Both the position numbers and the translations under genes were made by a program. Of a stretch of 64,000 nt of DNA, positions 51,481-63,461 are shown piece after piece. Below the pieces are notes generated by a model. The model did no database searches. It was given only the letters and a program-made list of their open reading frames with translations, and was not told the DNA's origin. Numbering within the stretch: position 1 is the first letter of the stretch; each line of letters starts with the position of its first letter. Source of the stretch: Cycas panzhihuaensis. Lineage: Eukaryota > Cycadophyta. Location of the stretch: contig CM041465.1 of assembly GCA_023213395.1 (NCBI GenBank), forward strand, positions 6,944,001 through 7,008,000, written 5' to 3'.

Positions 51481-52720
51481 TCAAATCAGAGTGGTAGTCA
51501 GATTATCCTTGGTGATGCTTGCATCTTACTAGTAAAAGGTATCGACAAAGTTTCACTTGCAGGAGGTAAATTTATTAGAGTGTATTATGTACCAAAGATG
51601 AAGTTGAACCTTCTTTTAGCTTGGGAGATCTGCAAACAAGGTATGAAGGTAGAGCTCTATGATGACAAATGACTGATTAAGGATATGAAATAGAACTTTA
51701 CTGTCATAGCTACTAGGAAATTCATGGACAACTTCTAGGTGTTTAAAAAGTTTTAGTCTCAAAAGAAGTCCTACACCTTTTTTGCTAGCATGTATGACAT
51801 GAGTAAGTTATGGCACAACTGCCTCGGTCACCTTAATTACAGGAATATTACACTATTGAAGTTGAAGATGGTGGAAGTATTACCATCGATTACCTGCTTA
51901 TATGGTATGTGCAAAGGGTGTATGTATGGCAAGCACCATAGCTACCCTTTTGCTTGGCATAATACCTCGAGAGGTAAGGAGAAGCTGGAGCTTGTACATT
52001 CAGATCTTATGGTACCTCTTCCTAACCCTTCAATATTTGGAGCCTATTATAGCCTTGTATTTATAGATGACTACACTAGGAAGGCCTGGGTTTACTTTCT
52101 TAATAACAAGTTAGACATGTTTAATCACTTTCATGACTGGAAAGCAATGGTTAAAAATAAATGTAATAAGAAAATAAATTCGTTAAGAAGTGATAATGGC
52201 AAGGAATATGAAAACAATGCATTTAATCAGTTCTACTGTGATCATGGTATAAAGTAAGAATTTACAGTCTTGTATACCCCATAATGGAATTCAGTTTCTA
52301 AAAGAAAGAACTGTACCATGATGGAGATGGTGAGGTGTATGGTGCATGCTCAAAACTTTCCATTAAAATTTTGGGCAGAAGTTGTGGTGATTGTTATTTA
52401 TATTTTGACTCGAGTACCCACTCAAGCAGTCTGTAGCATGACCCCTAAGGAGAAATGGACCGATCATAAACCTGTCATTAGCCATTTAAGAATGTTTGAG
52501 TGTATCACATACACCCACATCCCAAATGACACCTAAATGAAACTGGATCAAAAGAGTCTAAAGTGCATATTTATGGGGTATTGCACAAAGAACAAAGCCT
52601 ACAAACTATGCGATCCATAGGGGGAAAATATTGTGGTTAGTCAAGATGTAAAATTTGATGAGATATTAATGTATCATGCTGACCGATAATTAGAGGAGCC
52701 TTTTTACCCCCCCTTCTCCC
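51481..52720 (+). pseudogene. D protease region and integrase
   Basis: The protease is weak: V-Y-Y-V-P-K-M-K-L-N-L-L at about 51579-51620 marks its end. The integrase zinc-binding site is complete: L-W-H-N-C-L-G-H at 51808-51832 and C-K-G-C at about 51910-51922. The catalytic core keeps H-S-D-L (about 51999), F-I-D-D-Y-T-R-K-A-W (about 52060-52090) and R-S-D-N-G-K-E-Y (about 52187-52210). The frame 51790-52257 is 155 codons without a stop. The C-terminal part (L-R-M-F-E-C-I-T-Y) ends near 52536. Confidence 0.88.
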
Positions 52721-54500
52721 ATTCCTAGATTCATCAAGTGAAGAGGACCATAAGCCACTCGCTGAAACGCCTAAGGAAGTAGGATCGAGTGGAACGAGTA
52801 ATAGTGAGGAGCCGGCACAAGTTGAAGTACCTCTAGCAATAGGTCCTTCAATACCTTTATGGGCAAGGAAGACTATAAAAGATTCTAGTATGGCAATGCA
52901 AACCTTAAATGATGATCAAAGAATATGAAGTCAACATGCTAATCAAACTCTGTTGGTAGACACTAATGACTCCAGTGATCCTGATTTATTTGATGAAGTG
53001 AAATGAGATCCAATATGGAGAGTTGTAATGGAGGAGGAGTATAGTTCTCTACTGAAGAATGACATGTGGGATTTAGTTCTACTACCTCTGACAAAGAATT
53101 TTGTAGGATGCAAGTGGGTCTACAAGATAAAGTTCTGCTATGATGGAGAGGTGGACAAGCTTAAGGCCAGACTTGTTGCTTAGGGATTCAAGTAGAAAGA
53201 AGGAATTGACTATGAGGAGACATTTGCACTAGTCTCCAGAAGGATAATGGTTTGTTTGTTGATTTCCTTAGTAGCAGCTTATGGTTAGGAGTTACATCAG
53301 ATGGATGTAAAGTCTGCATTCCTTAGTGGAGATCTAAAGGAGGAGATTTACATGTCGTAGCCTCTGGGATTCATTAAGGATGGCCAGGAGCCTCTTATGT
53401 GCCATTTGAAGAAGTCGATCTATGGCCTGAAATAAGCACCTTGTGCTTGATATGAAAAGATGAATACGAAATTGTAAGCTAAAGGTTTTGAGATTTCTAA
53501 ACTCAACCTGAATCTACATGTGAAAAGAAGAGGGATTTCAATAGTAGCTTGTGTGGTGTATGTGAATGATTTGGTCATCAATGGTAACTGTAGCAAGGCT
53601 ATTGCTAAAGTCAAATCCAATATGAGAGCTTTATTTGACATGACAGACCTTGGGAGAGTTCACTACTTCTTGAGCATTCAGGTCAGGCAGATAGATAACA
53701 TGCCTGTGTTGCTGTAGTCTTAATATCTAGAGAACTTGCTAGAGAAATTTGGAATGCAGAATTACAAACCAGTTGCAATACCATATGTAAAAGGTGCTAA
53801 GTTGTAGAAGGATATGGCCAAGCCCTATGTAGATGGCATAAAGTATTGCCAGTTAGTAGGGAGTCTGATCTATTTGACTCATACCAGGTCTGATATCACA
53901 TACGCTGTCAGGTTGTTTTCCCTTTATATATAGAATCCTCAGGAACCTCATTTGGTTGTAGCAAAGTAGATTTTGAAGTATTTGAAGGGGATTATCAAAC
54001 TTGGTCTCAAATACTGTTGAGGTAAAGAGATAAAATTGCATGGCTATATGGATGTTGATTAGGGAGGAGATTTCGATGATCAGAAGTCCACTACTAGATA
54101 CCTGTTTGGTGTTGGTAATGGATTTTTTTCGTGGTAGTCGAAGAAGCAACAGATAGTGGCACTCTCTTCTATAGAGGTTGAATATCAAGGATTCGGTGTA
54201 GGTGCAAAAGAAGCTGTATGGTTGCAAGGTCTCTTGGAGTTTCTTAGAGTCTCAAATGGACACCTAGTTATCTTTGTTGATAACCAAAGTACCATTCGCC
54301 TATCAAAGAATCTAGAGTTTCATATGCGTATGAAGCACATTGAGATTCAACACCATTACATTTGTGAAAAGATCAAATCAGGGAAACTACAGGTTGACTA
54401 CTGTCCAAGTGAATTCTAGCTTGTGGACATATTTACCAAACCTTTTACTGGAGATCAATTTACGAAGATACATACCAGACTTGGACTCACTAATGTTATC
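52721..54500 (+). pseudogene. D reverse transcriptase and RNase H
   Basis: RT opens near 53010 (P-I-W-R-V-V-M-E-E-E-Y). E-L-H-Q-M-D-V-K-S-A-F-L lies at about 53290-53325. The active site reads Y-V-N-D at 53559-53570 in place of Y-V-D-D, a GAT-to-AAT change that removes a metal-binding aspartate. RNase H includes K-S-T-T-R-Y and A-L-S-S-I-E-V-E-Y (54090-54190) and ends V-D-I-F-T-K-P-F near 54425. Stops recur at expected Q and W codons. Confidence 0.88.
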
Positions 54501-54611
54501 CTTGAGGGGGGATGTATTAACAAGGATAAAGAAGCTATAGGATAGTCCCAACCTTCATGATAACATAACTACTATAGTTGGCAGGCTCCCCACATTCACA
54601 TTAAGGGGGGA

Positions 54612-54986
54612 TGTTAATATGGCAGTTAATTATTAAGCCGCTTACTTAATGTTAATGTAGTTTAATTAAGTGAAAAGGTGTGAAGCCAAAAGGTGTGACT
54701 TAATTTAGAGGGTTATAACCCTGATTGAGTGACACCTCTTAGAAAGTATAAATTCCTTGAGGCCTTGTGTATTCAACCTCCAAGATCATTGTATCAATCC
54801 ATTGTACAATAATCAAGTAATCCATCAAAGGATCCTTTTGTGGTGGATTTTTTCCCAAAAGGATTTTCCCACATAAATCCTGTATACTATGCATCTATTT
54901 TTTGTGTGTATATTTGTTTGCTTACTGTGTATGGTAAAAGATTCTACGATTGGGAAGATTCGTGTATGATTTCATATTCCTGAACA
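54612..54986 (+). repeat. D 3' LTR
   Basis: 375 bp, TGTTAATATGG to CTGAACA, preceded by the purine run 'aagggggga' (54603-54611). A second purine run, 'gagggggga', lies about 100 bp upstream (54506-54514), at the end of the RNase H frame. Confidence 0.9.
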
Positions 54987-55275
54987 TTATTTTCTTTATT
55001 TTTTAAAATATAAGAAATTCCCCCCAATGAAAGACACTTTGCCCTTAAAGCATTGGGATATGTAGATTATATTGATGCCAACTTTCATCCTCCTAAATAG
55101 TATTTTCTTCTATATTTTTACATTTAATTAGATATTCCTTAGCTTACCTTATTCATAATTACTTGATCTTAGTATTGAGAATGCCTTTTGGTTGTAATAC
55201 TAAAGATCCTTCATCTTCAAGATCTGGTAGAGTTGTTTATAATTAGACCTTTTCCAATTTTTTTTTTGTAAAAAT
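54987..55275. other. Short unassigned segment between D and C2
   Basis: Contains a PPT-like 'aattccccccaatg' near 55016-55030 followed by 'acactttgcccttaaagc', which resembles the PPT-proximal sequence of the I elements (16621-16660). It may be the 3' start of another minus-strand LTR element split by D. No coding sequence was seen. Confidence 0.4.
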
Positions 55276-55545
55276 TGTGAGTATCGATGAGTAGAGCAGA
55301 ACATGACCATTACACCATCATGCTAAAAATATTAACATAATTCTATATTTATAGATCAGGAGGTGGGTGAGAGCCTACTTCAATTGACATTTTTTTAAAA
55401 ATAAAAATAATAAAATATTAAATAAATTAATGCATACCTTTATCTGATGATGACTAAAGTGAACTTGAAATAGCTAGGGTGGCCTGCATATGCCCAAAGT
55501 ACTTTGCATGCTTTTAATATAAAATAATGAATATTATATCTAACA
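55276..55545 (-). repeat. C2 3' LTR
   Basis: 270 bp, starts TGTGAGTAT and ends TCTAACA, matching the C1 and C3 LTRs with a deletion of about 40 bp in the first third. Confidence 0.83.
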
Positions 55546-55559
55546 TTCTCCCCCATAAT

Positions 55560-57230
55560 ATTTATTATGTATAACTTCAAGCTTTTCTTTGAATTTATGG
55601 AACTTAACATTTCTAAGTGCCTTTGTAAAGATGTATGCTACCTGATCTTTCATGCTACAATATGCCAACTCTATTTCACTTACTTAAATGAGTTCTCGAA
55701 TGAAATGATGTTGTGTCTCAATATGTTTAGTTCTCCCATAGAAGGCTGGATTACATATCATTTGAATAGTACTTTGATTATCACACTAAATCTTGGTAGG
55801 ACCATTCTATTCCATCTAAAGATCATGTAGTAGTTAACATAACCATATTATTTCACATGCATTTGAAACTGCTGCCTTATACTCTACTTCTACTATAGGT
55901 GATAAAATAATATTCTACTTTTTGGAACTCCATGTAATGGCTACTAGATCTAAATTGAATGTATATCTAGAAGTAGACTTTCTATTATTAATATCACCTG
56001 CCCAATTAGAATTTGTATACCTAATCAATATGAAATTTAGTGAATGTTTATAGTGTAGCCCATAGTCTGTTGTCTCCTTTAGATACTATAGAATATACTT
56101 AGCTACTTGCTAATGGGAAGATTTAGGATCTTATATAAATCTCAACACCACACTAACCACATGCATGATATCAAGTCATATAGATGTTAAATATATTAGG
56201 TTGTTAATCAACTACCTATATAATATAGGATCCACTAGTGTAGAATCATTGAGTTTAGATAGCTTAATACCAATTTTAGCAAGTATAGATAAAGTCTTGT
56301 AATCACTCATCTTAAGTTTTTAGAGCAAGTCCAAGGTATATTTTCTTTAGAAATAAAGATACCATAATTGACTTGCCAAACTTCCAACCCTAGGAAGTAA
56401 TGTATTAATCCTAAGTTAGTCATTTCAAACTTATTACACATGTCATCTTTGAATTTTTGAGAGAGATGGAAATCATTTATTATATAAACAAGATTGTTTA
56501 TATAAGGTTCCACAATTAATATGGAATCTCCTTCAATTTTAATATATAGATTTAGATCCAATTGATCTCTTTCGAATCCTTGGTCTTTAAAATATTTGTC
56601 TATCCTAGAATACCATGCTCTAGGTACTTATTTTAAACCATAAAGTGCCTTTTTCAGTTTATACACTTTATTTTCTTCCCCCTTCACTTCAAAACCTTTT
56701 TGTTATTGTACATATATATCCTCTTCAATGTAGCCATTAAGGAAGGTGATTTTAACATCCATCTGATGAACACCCCTGCCTTTTTGGGTAGTTAGACTTA
56801 ACATCATATTTCCATCCAAGTAGTAGAAGCAAAGATTTCACTATAATATATGCCTTCTCTTTGGGCATATCCTTTGGCAACAAGTCTAGATTTATATTTG
56901 TTAATAGATCCATCAGATTTGAATTTGATTTTATAAACCCATTTGGTTCAAATGGTTTTTTTATTAGGAGGAAGGTTAATGAGTTCCCATGTATCATTTT
57001 TTACTATAGAATTATATTCTTCCTCCATAGCTTTCCTTCATTCATCATGAGTATTAGCCTCTTCAAAGGTATGAGGCTCATGGAATTCCGTTACTTGACT
57101 CATAAGTGTGAAGTTAACTTAATGTGAATGAGTAGATCTTTTGTCATAGTTATTATCTAAAATGTTATCCAAGTCATGACTTCTTTGCACCCATTTGAGA
57201 AATCTTTGAGGTTGAGAGGAGGTTCCCTCA
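55560..57230 (-). pseudogene. C2 reverse transcriptase and RNase H
   Basis: Minus strand. The RT catalytic box reads Y-I-N-N at 56493-56504, so both active-site aspartates are now asparagine, both explained by G-to-A. I-N-D-F-H-L-S-Q-K-F-K-D-D-M follows in frame (56430-56490). RNase H remnants lie at 55640-55960. Stops and frameshifts are present. Confidence 0.83.
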
Positions 57231-57259
57231 TTACTTGGTCTTAGTACATCAATATTTTA

Positions 57260-58400
57260 CCTTAGATCCTATCTATGTGGCACATATGTGGACCTAGGAA
57301 ATGAATCAAAGTTTATCATAACATTCTTACCTTTGTCTTGAACATAATCTAAGTGATAATAGTCATCCTCTTTGAACACAACATCTCTACTAATTATGAC
57401 CTTTCTTTCATTGAGGTTATACACCTTATATGATTTGGAAACATTATTATACCTAATAAATATATACTTAATACTCTTATCATTAAGTTTAGTCCTCTTT
57501 TGTTTAGGAATATAGACATAAGCTAAGCATTTAAAGATTCTCAAGTGATGGATACCAGGTTTATAACTAGTCCATGCTTCTTTGGGAGTCATCTATTTAA
57601 GGGCCTTAGTGGTATACCTATTCAGGTGATAAACTGTAGTGTGGATAACTTCTGCCTAAAACTCATATCCTAACTTCTTGTCTTTTAGCATACACCTAAC
57701 CATCTCAACTATGGTACGATTTTTTCATTCATCAATCCCATTTTATTGTGGAGTGTAGGGGTTGGTATATTACCTTCTAATGCCATGATATAGATATAAT
57801 AGGCATTAAATTCATTAGAAATGAATCCTGCCCTATTATCTAATCAGAGGGAAAATATCTTATATCCACTTTACTTTTCCACAAAGGTTTTAAAGTCTAT
57901 AGAACATTAAAATGCATCTTCTTTGAATTTGAGGAAATAGACCTATGTCTTTCTTATGTAATCATCAATGAATATAAGGAAATACTTTGTATTAGCTAAT
58001 GATGGGACATCCATAGGATCACAAAGATCTATATAGATTAAGTGAAGTGGTCATTTTACTTTATAACTTCCATCAGGAACCTATGCTACTTTCCTAGGAG
58101 GTAACCTTCACAAATGTCCTTATCTACTTCAATTTGTGGTAGTTCTTCAACCATATTCATTTTCTTCATAAGGGATAAACTTTCATAGTTTAGGTGGCTA
58201 AATCTTTTATAACATATGTCACTATTTAATTTGATTATTATCTTCAAAGCATAGTTATCTGAAGGAGTTAAAACTAACTTGAAAATTCTATATTTAGTCA
58301 TTTGTCCTTTTACAACAATAGCTTTATTCTTCCTCTTATACTTAATAGTACATTCACCATTGTCAAATATGACTTTATAGTCCTGCTCCATCATCTATCC
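57260..58400 (-). pseudogene. C2 integrase
   Basis: Minus strand. The N-terminal segment 58086-58394 includes the zinc-binding histidines (C-Y-K-R-F-S-H-L-N-Y, with the first His now Tyr) and K-D-I-C-E-G-Y-L-L-G-K, where the second Cys is Tyr. The C-terminal segment 57269-57592 (M-T-P-K-E-A-W and D-K-S-I-K-Y-I-F-I-R-Y) is nearly identical in layout to C1 43862-44230. Confidence 0.83.
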
Positions 58401-58403
58401 CAC

Positions 58404-59503
58404 TTATAGAAGAATTTTATTTAGAGCTATAATGTGTAGAACATCATCAAGGTATCTATCTTCACCTGAATCAGTCATGATAATAACTTTTCCTCCTCTA
58501 GTAGATTTATGTGATGTATCATCACCAAATATAATAAAGCCATTTCTATTCTTATCAATAGTTTGAAATATTTCTTCTTTGTGAGTCATATGAGTAGAGC
58601 AAAAAAAGTAAATATACCAATAATCCTCTTCTTTCTCATATGTAATAATACTTGATAAGAATAGACAATTATTCTCTCTAGTTTCAACAATTATATTAGC
58701 ACTACCCCTTGTAGGAGAGTCATTCTTAGTAAAGCACCTATTCTTAGTATGACCAACTTTGTGGTAAAATATATAATGAATTGGATCCCTTCCTCTTTAA
58801 CTAAGACTACAACTTCTAGGATTTTCTCTATCAATGGAGGGTGTCCTTCCCCTTTTGAAGTATGACCCTTGATTATCCCTTTATTTATTTCTTGGGTAAT
58901 TGAAATTAGGCCTTTGGAAGTTAGTATGATCTTGATAATTTTGGCAACATTAGTTTGCTTCTTGATGTCTCTCTTAACTTTAATATCATTATTGACTAGG
59001 GTATCTTTGATTTTCTCCTTGATTTCTTTAGTGGGGAGCTTGGTATCTAGGTTGATATTCATGATATATCTCTTGTATAAGATTTCTCTCTCTCCCTCTT
59101 GGGGATTGGTTCATAGATCTTAAACTTTTAGCTTGGAAATTAGACTTGATCCTTGCCTTAGTCACAAATGCATGTTCTAAAGATTTATTAGAGCTTTTCT
59201 TCTCCTCTAAAACCATTAACATGGTACTTAATTATTTAATTTTTAATGTACTTAGGTTCTTTGAGTCTTCTATACTTGTTACTACCATCTTAAATCTCTT
59301 CAGTTCATAAACACACCTAGGAATCCTTTCAACAACCCTTTGTTCAGTTAGGGTCTCACCAAGAGATCTCATTTAATTTACAAGGTCTTGAATCTTTGTT
59401 ATGAATTCATTAATAGAATCATTGGGTATCATCCTCAAATTTTGAAATCTACTCCTCAATGTTTAGAGTTTAGATGAGGCTACACCTTTATAAATGAGTT
59501 ACA
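58404..59503 (-). pseudogene. C2 gag (C-terminal two-thirds) and protease
   Basis: Minus strand. The UBN2-type core is readable at 59260-59470 (I-N-E-F-I-T-K-I-Q-D-L-V-N, then R-V-V-E-R-I-P). A basic region (59028-59222) and a zinc knuckle near 58742-58790 follow. The knuckle reads Y-I-F-Y-H-K-V-G-H-T-K-N-R-C, with two of the three cysteines now Tyr. The protease region has H-M-T-H-K-E-E-I-F at 58565-58592. The right end is the A5 insertion point. Confidence 0.82.
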
Positions 59504-59814
59504 TGAAGGAAAGATGGATCTAGGAAATAAATCACTCATATGCACATAATGGCAATGAAGAATGAAAAAGAGATGAAACAAGATATGAGAGCAAGATTGG
59601 AGGTGAGAATGAATAATGACCCCCTCCTTGAGATTTTGCCTTTTATTATTGAGGGTGAACATTAGGGTTTGGATTTTACTACCTAATGACATAAACCTGA
59701 AGTAACATCTAACTGCACATAAAGTACATTTCATTAAGAGACTAATGCTAACAATATATCTTAAGGTTACATAATTAATCTATACAAATAACCTTAATAC
59801 ATTAACCTCTTTCG
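59504..59814 (-). repeat. A5 3' LTR
   Basis: 311 bp with the family layout (purine run at its right edge) and a 'ccttttatt' TATA-like tract on the minus strand near 59638. Its left neighbour ttaca (59499-59503) is the predicted TSD. Confidence 0.78.
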
Positions 59815-60279
59815 ATCCCCCCCTTAATGGTGGAAGGTAATTTTAAGAAAATCTATTCCATGAGGTCTTCATTTGAGCCTCATTATTACATTGAAATTCT
59901 AAATGACACTTTTGTGGGAAAACCCTTATGGGAAATAAAAACCCACAAATTTTCTAAGATCTATAACCCCTTTTATAAATCAAAATGGCTAAGGTGGCTA
60001 TTTAATATAGCCTGATAGCCAAGTAATTTAAATATGTAGCTTAATCTGCTAAGTCTCCATATACTTTTTGGTCATCCTCTATGCCCTTTTGGGTTTTCAT
60101 AAGTTCTAATTTTCTAAAACTAGTACAACCCTTATCCTCTCGTGCCCACATGGGATTTTCACAAACAAGATAGAGCAAAGACTTACTCTTATTCTTCCAT
60201 GCCTATAAGGGATTTTTATAAAGAGAATAGAGTATGATGATCCTATTACCATCTTCTTTAATCAGTCGAAGATGGAGGC

Positions 60280-61145
60280 CTTAAGGCTGAGCTACCTTTA
60301 GAACTGTTCAAACTTCACCTTTTACAATTATTTGGTGAAGATATCAGCCACTTGATCTGCTATGGGATAGTATTCCAGTTGAATTATGCCGTCATGAATA
60401 AGTCCTCAAATCCTATGGACTTTCATACTTATGTATTTAGTACAATTGTGAAATACAAGATTTTTCACCATGGAGATTACTGATTGATTATTCACATGAA
60501 GACTTATAAGACTTGTTTGGGTGATATTCAATGTTTCCAATAATTTTCTAAGCCATATCACCTCCTTATTGGTCTCAGAAGTAGTAATGTATTCAGCTTT
60601 GATAGTTGAATCTATAACTATCTCTTACTATCTGGATCTCTATGATATTGGTGCTGTTTCAAGAAATGTTACATACCCAGATGTAGATCTTCCTATATCT
60701 TTATCTCCTACAAAGTCTGAGTTTATGTATGCAGAAAGCTTGAAGTCTGAATTAGGTTCATACAACAGACCATATTTGCTGGTCATCTTAAGGTATCTCA
60801 ACATTCACACTACTGTTTGCCAATGATTCTGCCTAGGATTTACCATGTAATGATCAAGAATACTGATAGAGTGTGAAATATTTACCCTTGTATTCATAGT
60901 GTATATGAGACTACCTATAAGTTTCCTATAGAGTATTGCATTTGCCTTCCCAATGTCACCTTCAACTAAGAGTTTGGTATTAGGGTCTATAAGTAAAATC
61001 ACTAGTCAAGCATTTTCTAGCTAAAACTTGCTTAGAAGATCATTGATGTATTTTTCTTGGGAGAGGAAAAATTTTCCATTCTTTTATGTTACTTCAATTT
61101 CTAAGTAATATTTCATCAAACCGAGGTCAGACAATTCGAACGTTT
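60280..61145 (-). pseudogene. A5 reverse transcriptase (part) and RNase H
   Basis: Minus strand. The RT end is visible as V-E-G-D-I-G-K-A-N-A-I-L-Y-R and G-S-L-I-Y-T-M-N-T-R (60880-60980). RNase H runs about 60830-60520, and its tail is near 60300-60330. The open frames on the opposite strand at 60521-60826, 18384-18689 and 2180-2395 are shadows of this RNase H. Broken by stops. Confidence 0.82.
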
Positions 61146-61507
61146 TGTTAAAACATTGTAATATCTCCTCCATTTCTTCTTGTCTATGTAAACACATGAT
61201 TATAATATATTAATGGACTCTTTTATGTAATTAAATCATATTGGATAGTGAGGTTGGGCCCAACTCTTGTGCTGTTAAGTTGGCCTATCACAATGCTTTG
61301 TAATCTTAGCAGATGGCTATAAATATTGCCCTGCACCTTTGTACTTGATATTAAATTTTGATGAATGCGGAAGCTCTACCTGAGAGAGAGAGCCTATGGT
61401 GTGGTGAATTTACCTATACCATTTCTTGTTTAGTTTCTTGATTTATTGAATGTTTAGATTATTATACTCAAATCAGGCACATGTATTTAGATCTTGTTGT
61501 TTTCTCA
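61146..61507 (+). repeat. P6 5' LTR
   Basis: 362 bp, with TATA box 'tataaata' at 61318-61325. The inverted ends agree at 8 of the first 10 positions. The PBS follows directly. Confidence 0.8.
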
Positions 61508-61525
61508 TGGTATCACAACTGGAGC
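61508..61525 (+). promoter_or_regulatory. P6 primer-binding site
   Basis: tggtatcacaactggagc: the first eight bases match the initiator tRNA-Met primer complement, then the match decays. Confidence 0.8.
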
Positions 61526-63461
61526 ATGCTTGATTTTAGAGTATTTTATTGATTTTAAGATTATTTTACTTCATTTTCTTCATGTTTTATGGAAGATCTA
61601 AGATTTTATGCAGTGCTAGAGCTCATACATTACTGGTTTTGAGAGATTTCAGCCTCCCACAATAGATTTCAAAGCTCATTTACATCAATTTAGGGTTTTA
61701 ATAAGTTTTATTGAAGAAAACATGAGAAAATTCATATTTTTTGCTTGATGTAGCCATATTATTGATGATTTTTACTTGATGGAGCATTATTAGGGTTTGT
61801 AGCAACCCCACACCTATTTTTAGTGCCTGGTAAAAGAGTTTTTTGGAGGTTTTTTACTGTTTTTAGCTCTATTCTTCATTATAGGGCTTATAAAGGATCT
61901 GCAATTTTGGAAGCTTTATGCGACTTGTACAGAGCATATTTTTGAGTCCCATCTATTCTATTAGCTCCATCTAAGTGTTGCACCCCTCCCCCTAAAATTT
62001 TTTGACATTTGATGGTCGTTTGGGGCGCTGTCAAGCTCACACATCCTCGGTAGGGTCGTAGGGTCTACGCACTTCACGTTGATGCTGTGCAGCTTTCAAA
62101 CATTAAAAAGTTTAATTTTTTAATCTTATGATTTATCAATTTAGTGAAATCACATTAAATCAAATTTAAAATAGCTTCAGGTCCGCTTTAGCCCCTCCAT
62201 TTGATCGCATTAAGGCTGCATATGACTTATTTTCTTTTGACTAAGAGGCAGACTTCAAGCCTAAATGAACTAAATTGAATCTTTTTGGATTGTGAAAAAG
62301 TTATAAACGCCTTTAAATAATTTTTAACATCCATTGGCACCCTAGAAGCATAAATAGGTGGTCACGTGGTGTCTATAGGTGATCAAAAGCCAATCCAAAA
62401 GGGGCTTAACCCTGTTTTCAGTTGATTTTTTGGCATAAAAAGGTACTTGTACTATTTCTGCAATATCTCCTCAACCGTATGTCCATTTTTCGAACCGTTT
62501 GAAGAAATGAAAAGCTAATTCAGAGCTCTATAGCTTAGAAATAAACTAAACTTAATTTGGATATGATTTTAAGTATATATTAGCTTCTCAAGTTGACCCT
62601 TATATTTAAGCTATTTGAGCCTTATTTTTCAAGATTTAAAGGCATTTTTCAGTTTTCTTGAGGTTTTTTTACTAGATTAGGTTATGGCTTATTATTTTCA
62701 ATTGTTCAATTCTAATTTTAAAGGCTAATAAATGCTTGGTAATGTTTCATGTGTAGGTGTTTCTCTTAGAAGATTGAAGAAGTTAACTCTCAAAGCTTGG
62801 CCTATTAAGAGCACTCTAAACCTACTCTTGTCCTTTTAATTTACTTTATTTTTTTTTCATTTCATTTATTGTATTAAAAGGAACCTCTTGTATGTAAGAA
62901 ACTCACATTAAAAATTAATTTTTCACATTAAAAAAGATAACTTCCGAATTGAACCCCCATTTCTAGCCTTGCAAGGGGAACGATTAGGACCCCTGAAGTT
63001 ACCACCACACACAGGCCCTTAGCCTACTCATATTGGATGAGAAACGTCATTGGCTATAAGGTGTATTCGGTGGCAGGCTAAGGAGGAGACCCTATCTTTT
63101 AGAGTTTGGAGACCAGGCTAGACTGAGGGGGGTGAGTGCCTTGGTTAGTAAGTTCTCACCGCTAGATCTATCATTTGACAAAAGTCCAGCGTAGGTGGGG
63201 AAACAAATCAAGGGGGTCTTAGGACCTTCTTAGTAGCCCACATACTTAGGTATATCGATCCCTTATGCTCACATACTGGTATATCGGGTCCTTGGTTTTC
63301 CACTTGTGGGCAGGTGCCATTAGATAAGATAGCAACCAAGAGCTTTCTTGGAGACCCTTTACCTTAGAATCCTAGATTATAAGCCTCTTAGGTAGATTAG
63401 TACCTCATCACACAAAAATTTAAAAACATCAAAAAAAAAAAAAAAAAAAAACTTTTCAAAC
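61526..63461 (+). other. P6 leader
   Basis: Untranslated leader. The segment 62960-63400 is richer in G+C than most of the window and is the part matching 180-640 in reverse complement. A run of 21 A residues (63431-63451) lies just before the gag ATG. Confidence 0.72.

Larger units (their letters stand above)
48751..54986 (+). mobile_element. Element D: near-complete Ty1-copia, plus strand
   Basis: LTRs 48751-49110 (360 bp) and 54612-54986 (375 bp; 15 extra bases from a local duplication near 54684). PBS 49111-49122, PPT 54603-54611. Flanks ctatt (48746-48750) and ttatt (54987-54991) form a one-change TSD. A single degenerate gag-pol frame runs from 50551 to about 54500. Five differences in the first 69 aligned LTR bases suggest an insertion younger than its neighbours. 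Confidence 0.93.
55276..59503 (-). mobile_element. Element C2: Ty1-copia, 5' end displaced
   Basis: 3' LTR 55276-55545 (270 bp, family C), PPT 55546-55555, then RNase H, RT, integrase, protease and gag on the minus strand up to 59503. There the 3' LTR of A5 begins inside gag. The rest of C2 (gag N terminus, leader, PBS, 5' LTR) should lie to the right of the window, beyond A5 and P6. Confidence 0.85.
59504..61145 (-). mobile_element. Element A5: Ty1-copia 3' part, interrupted by P6
   Basis: LTR 59504-59814 (311 bp, begins TGAAGGAAAG, ends TTTCG where CA is expected), PPT 59815-59826, then RNase H and the C-terminal half of RT on the minus strand. The RT sequence stops mid-motif at about 61145, where the P6 LTR begins. 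The remainder should lie to the right of the window. The polyprotein is closest to A1, A2 and B, although its LTR is distinct. Confidence 0.83.
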
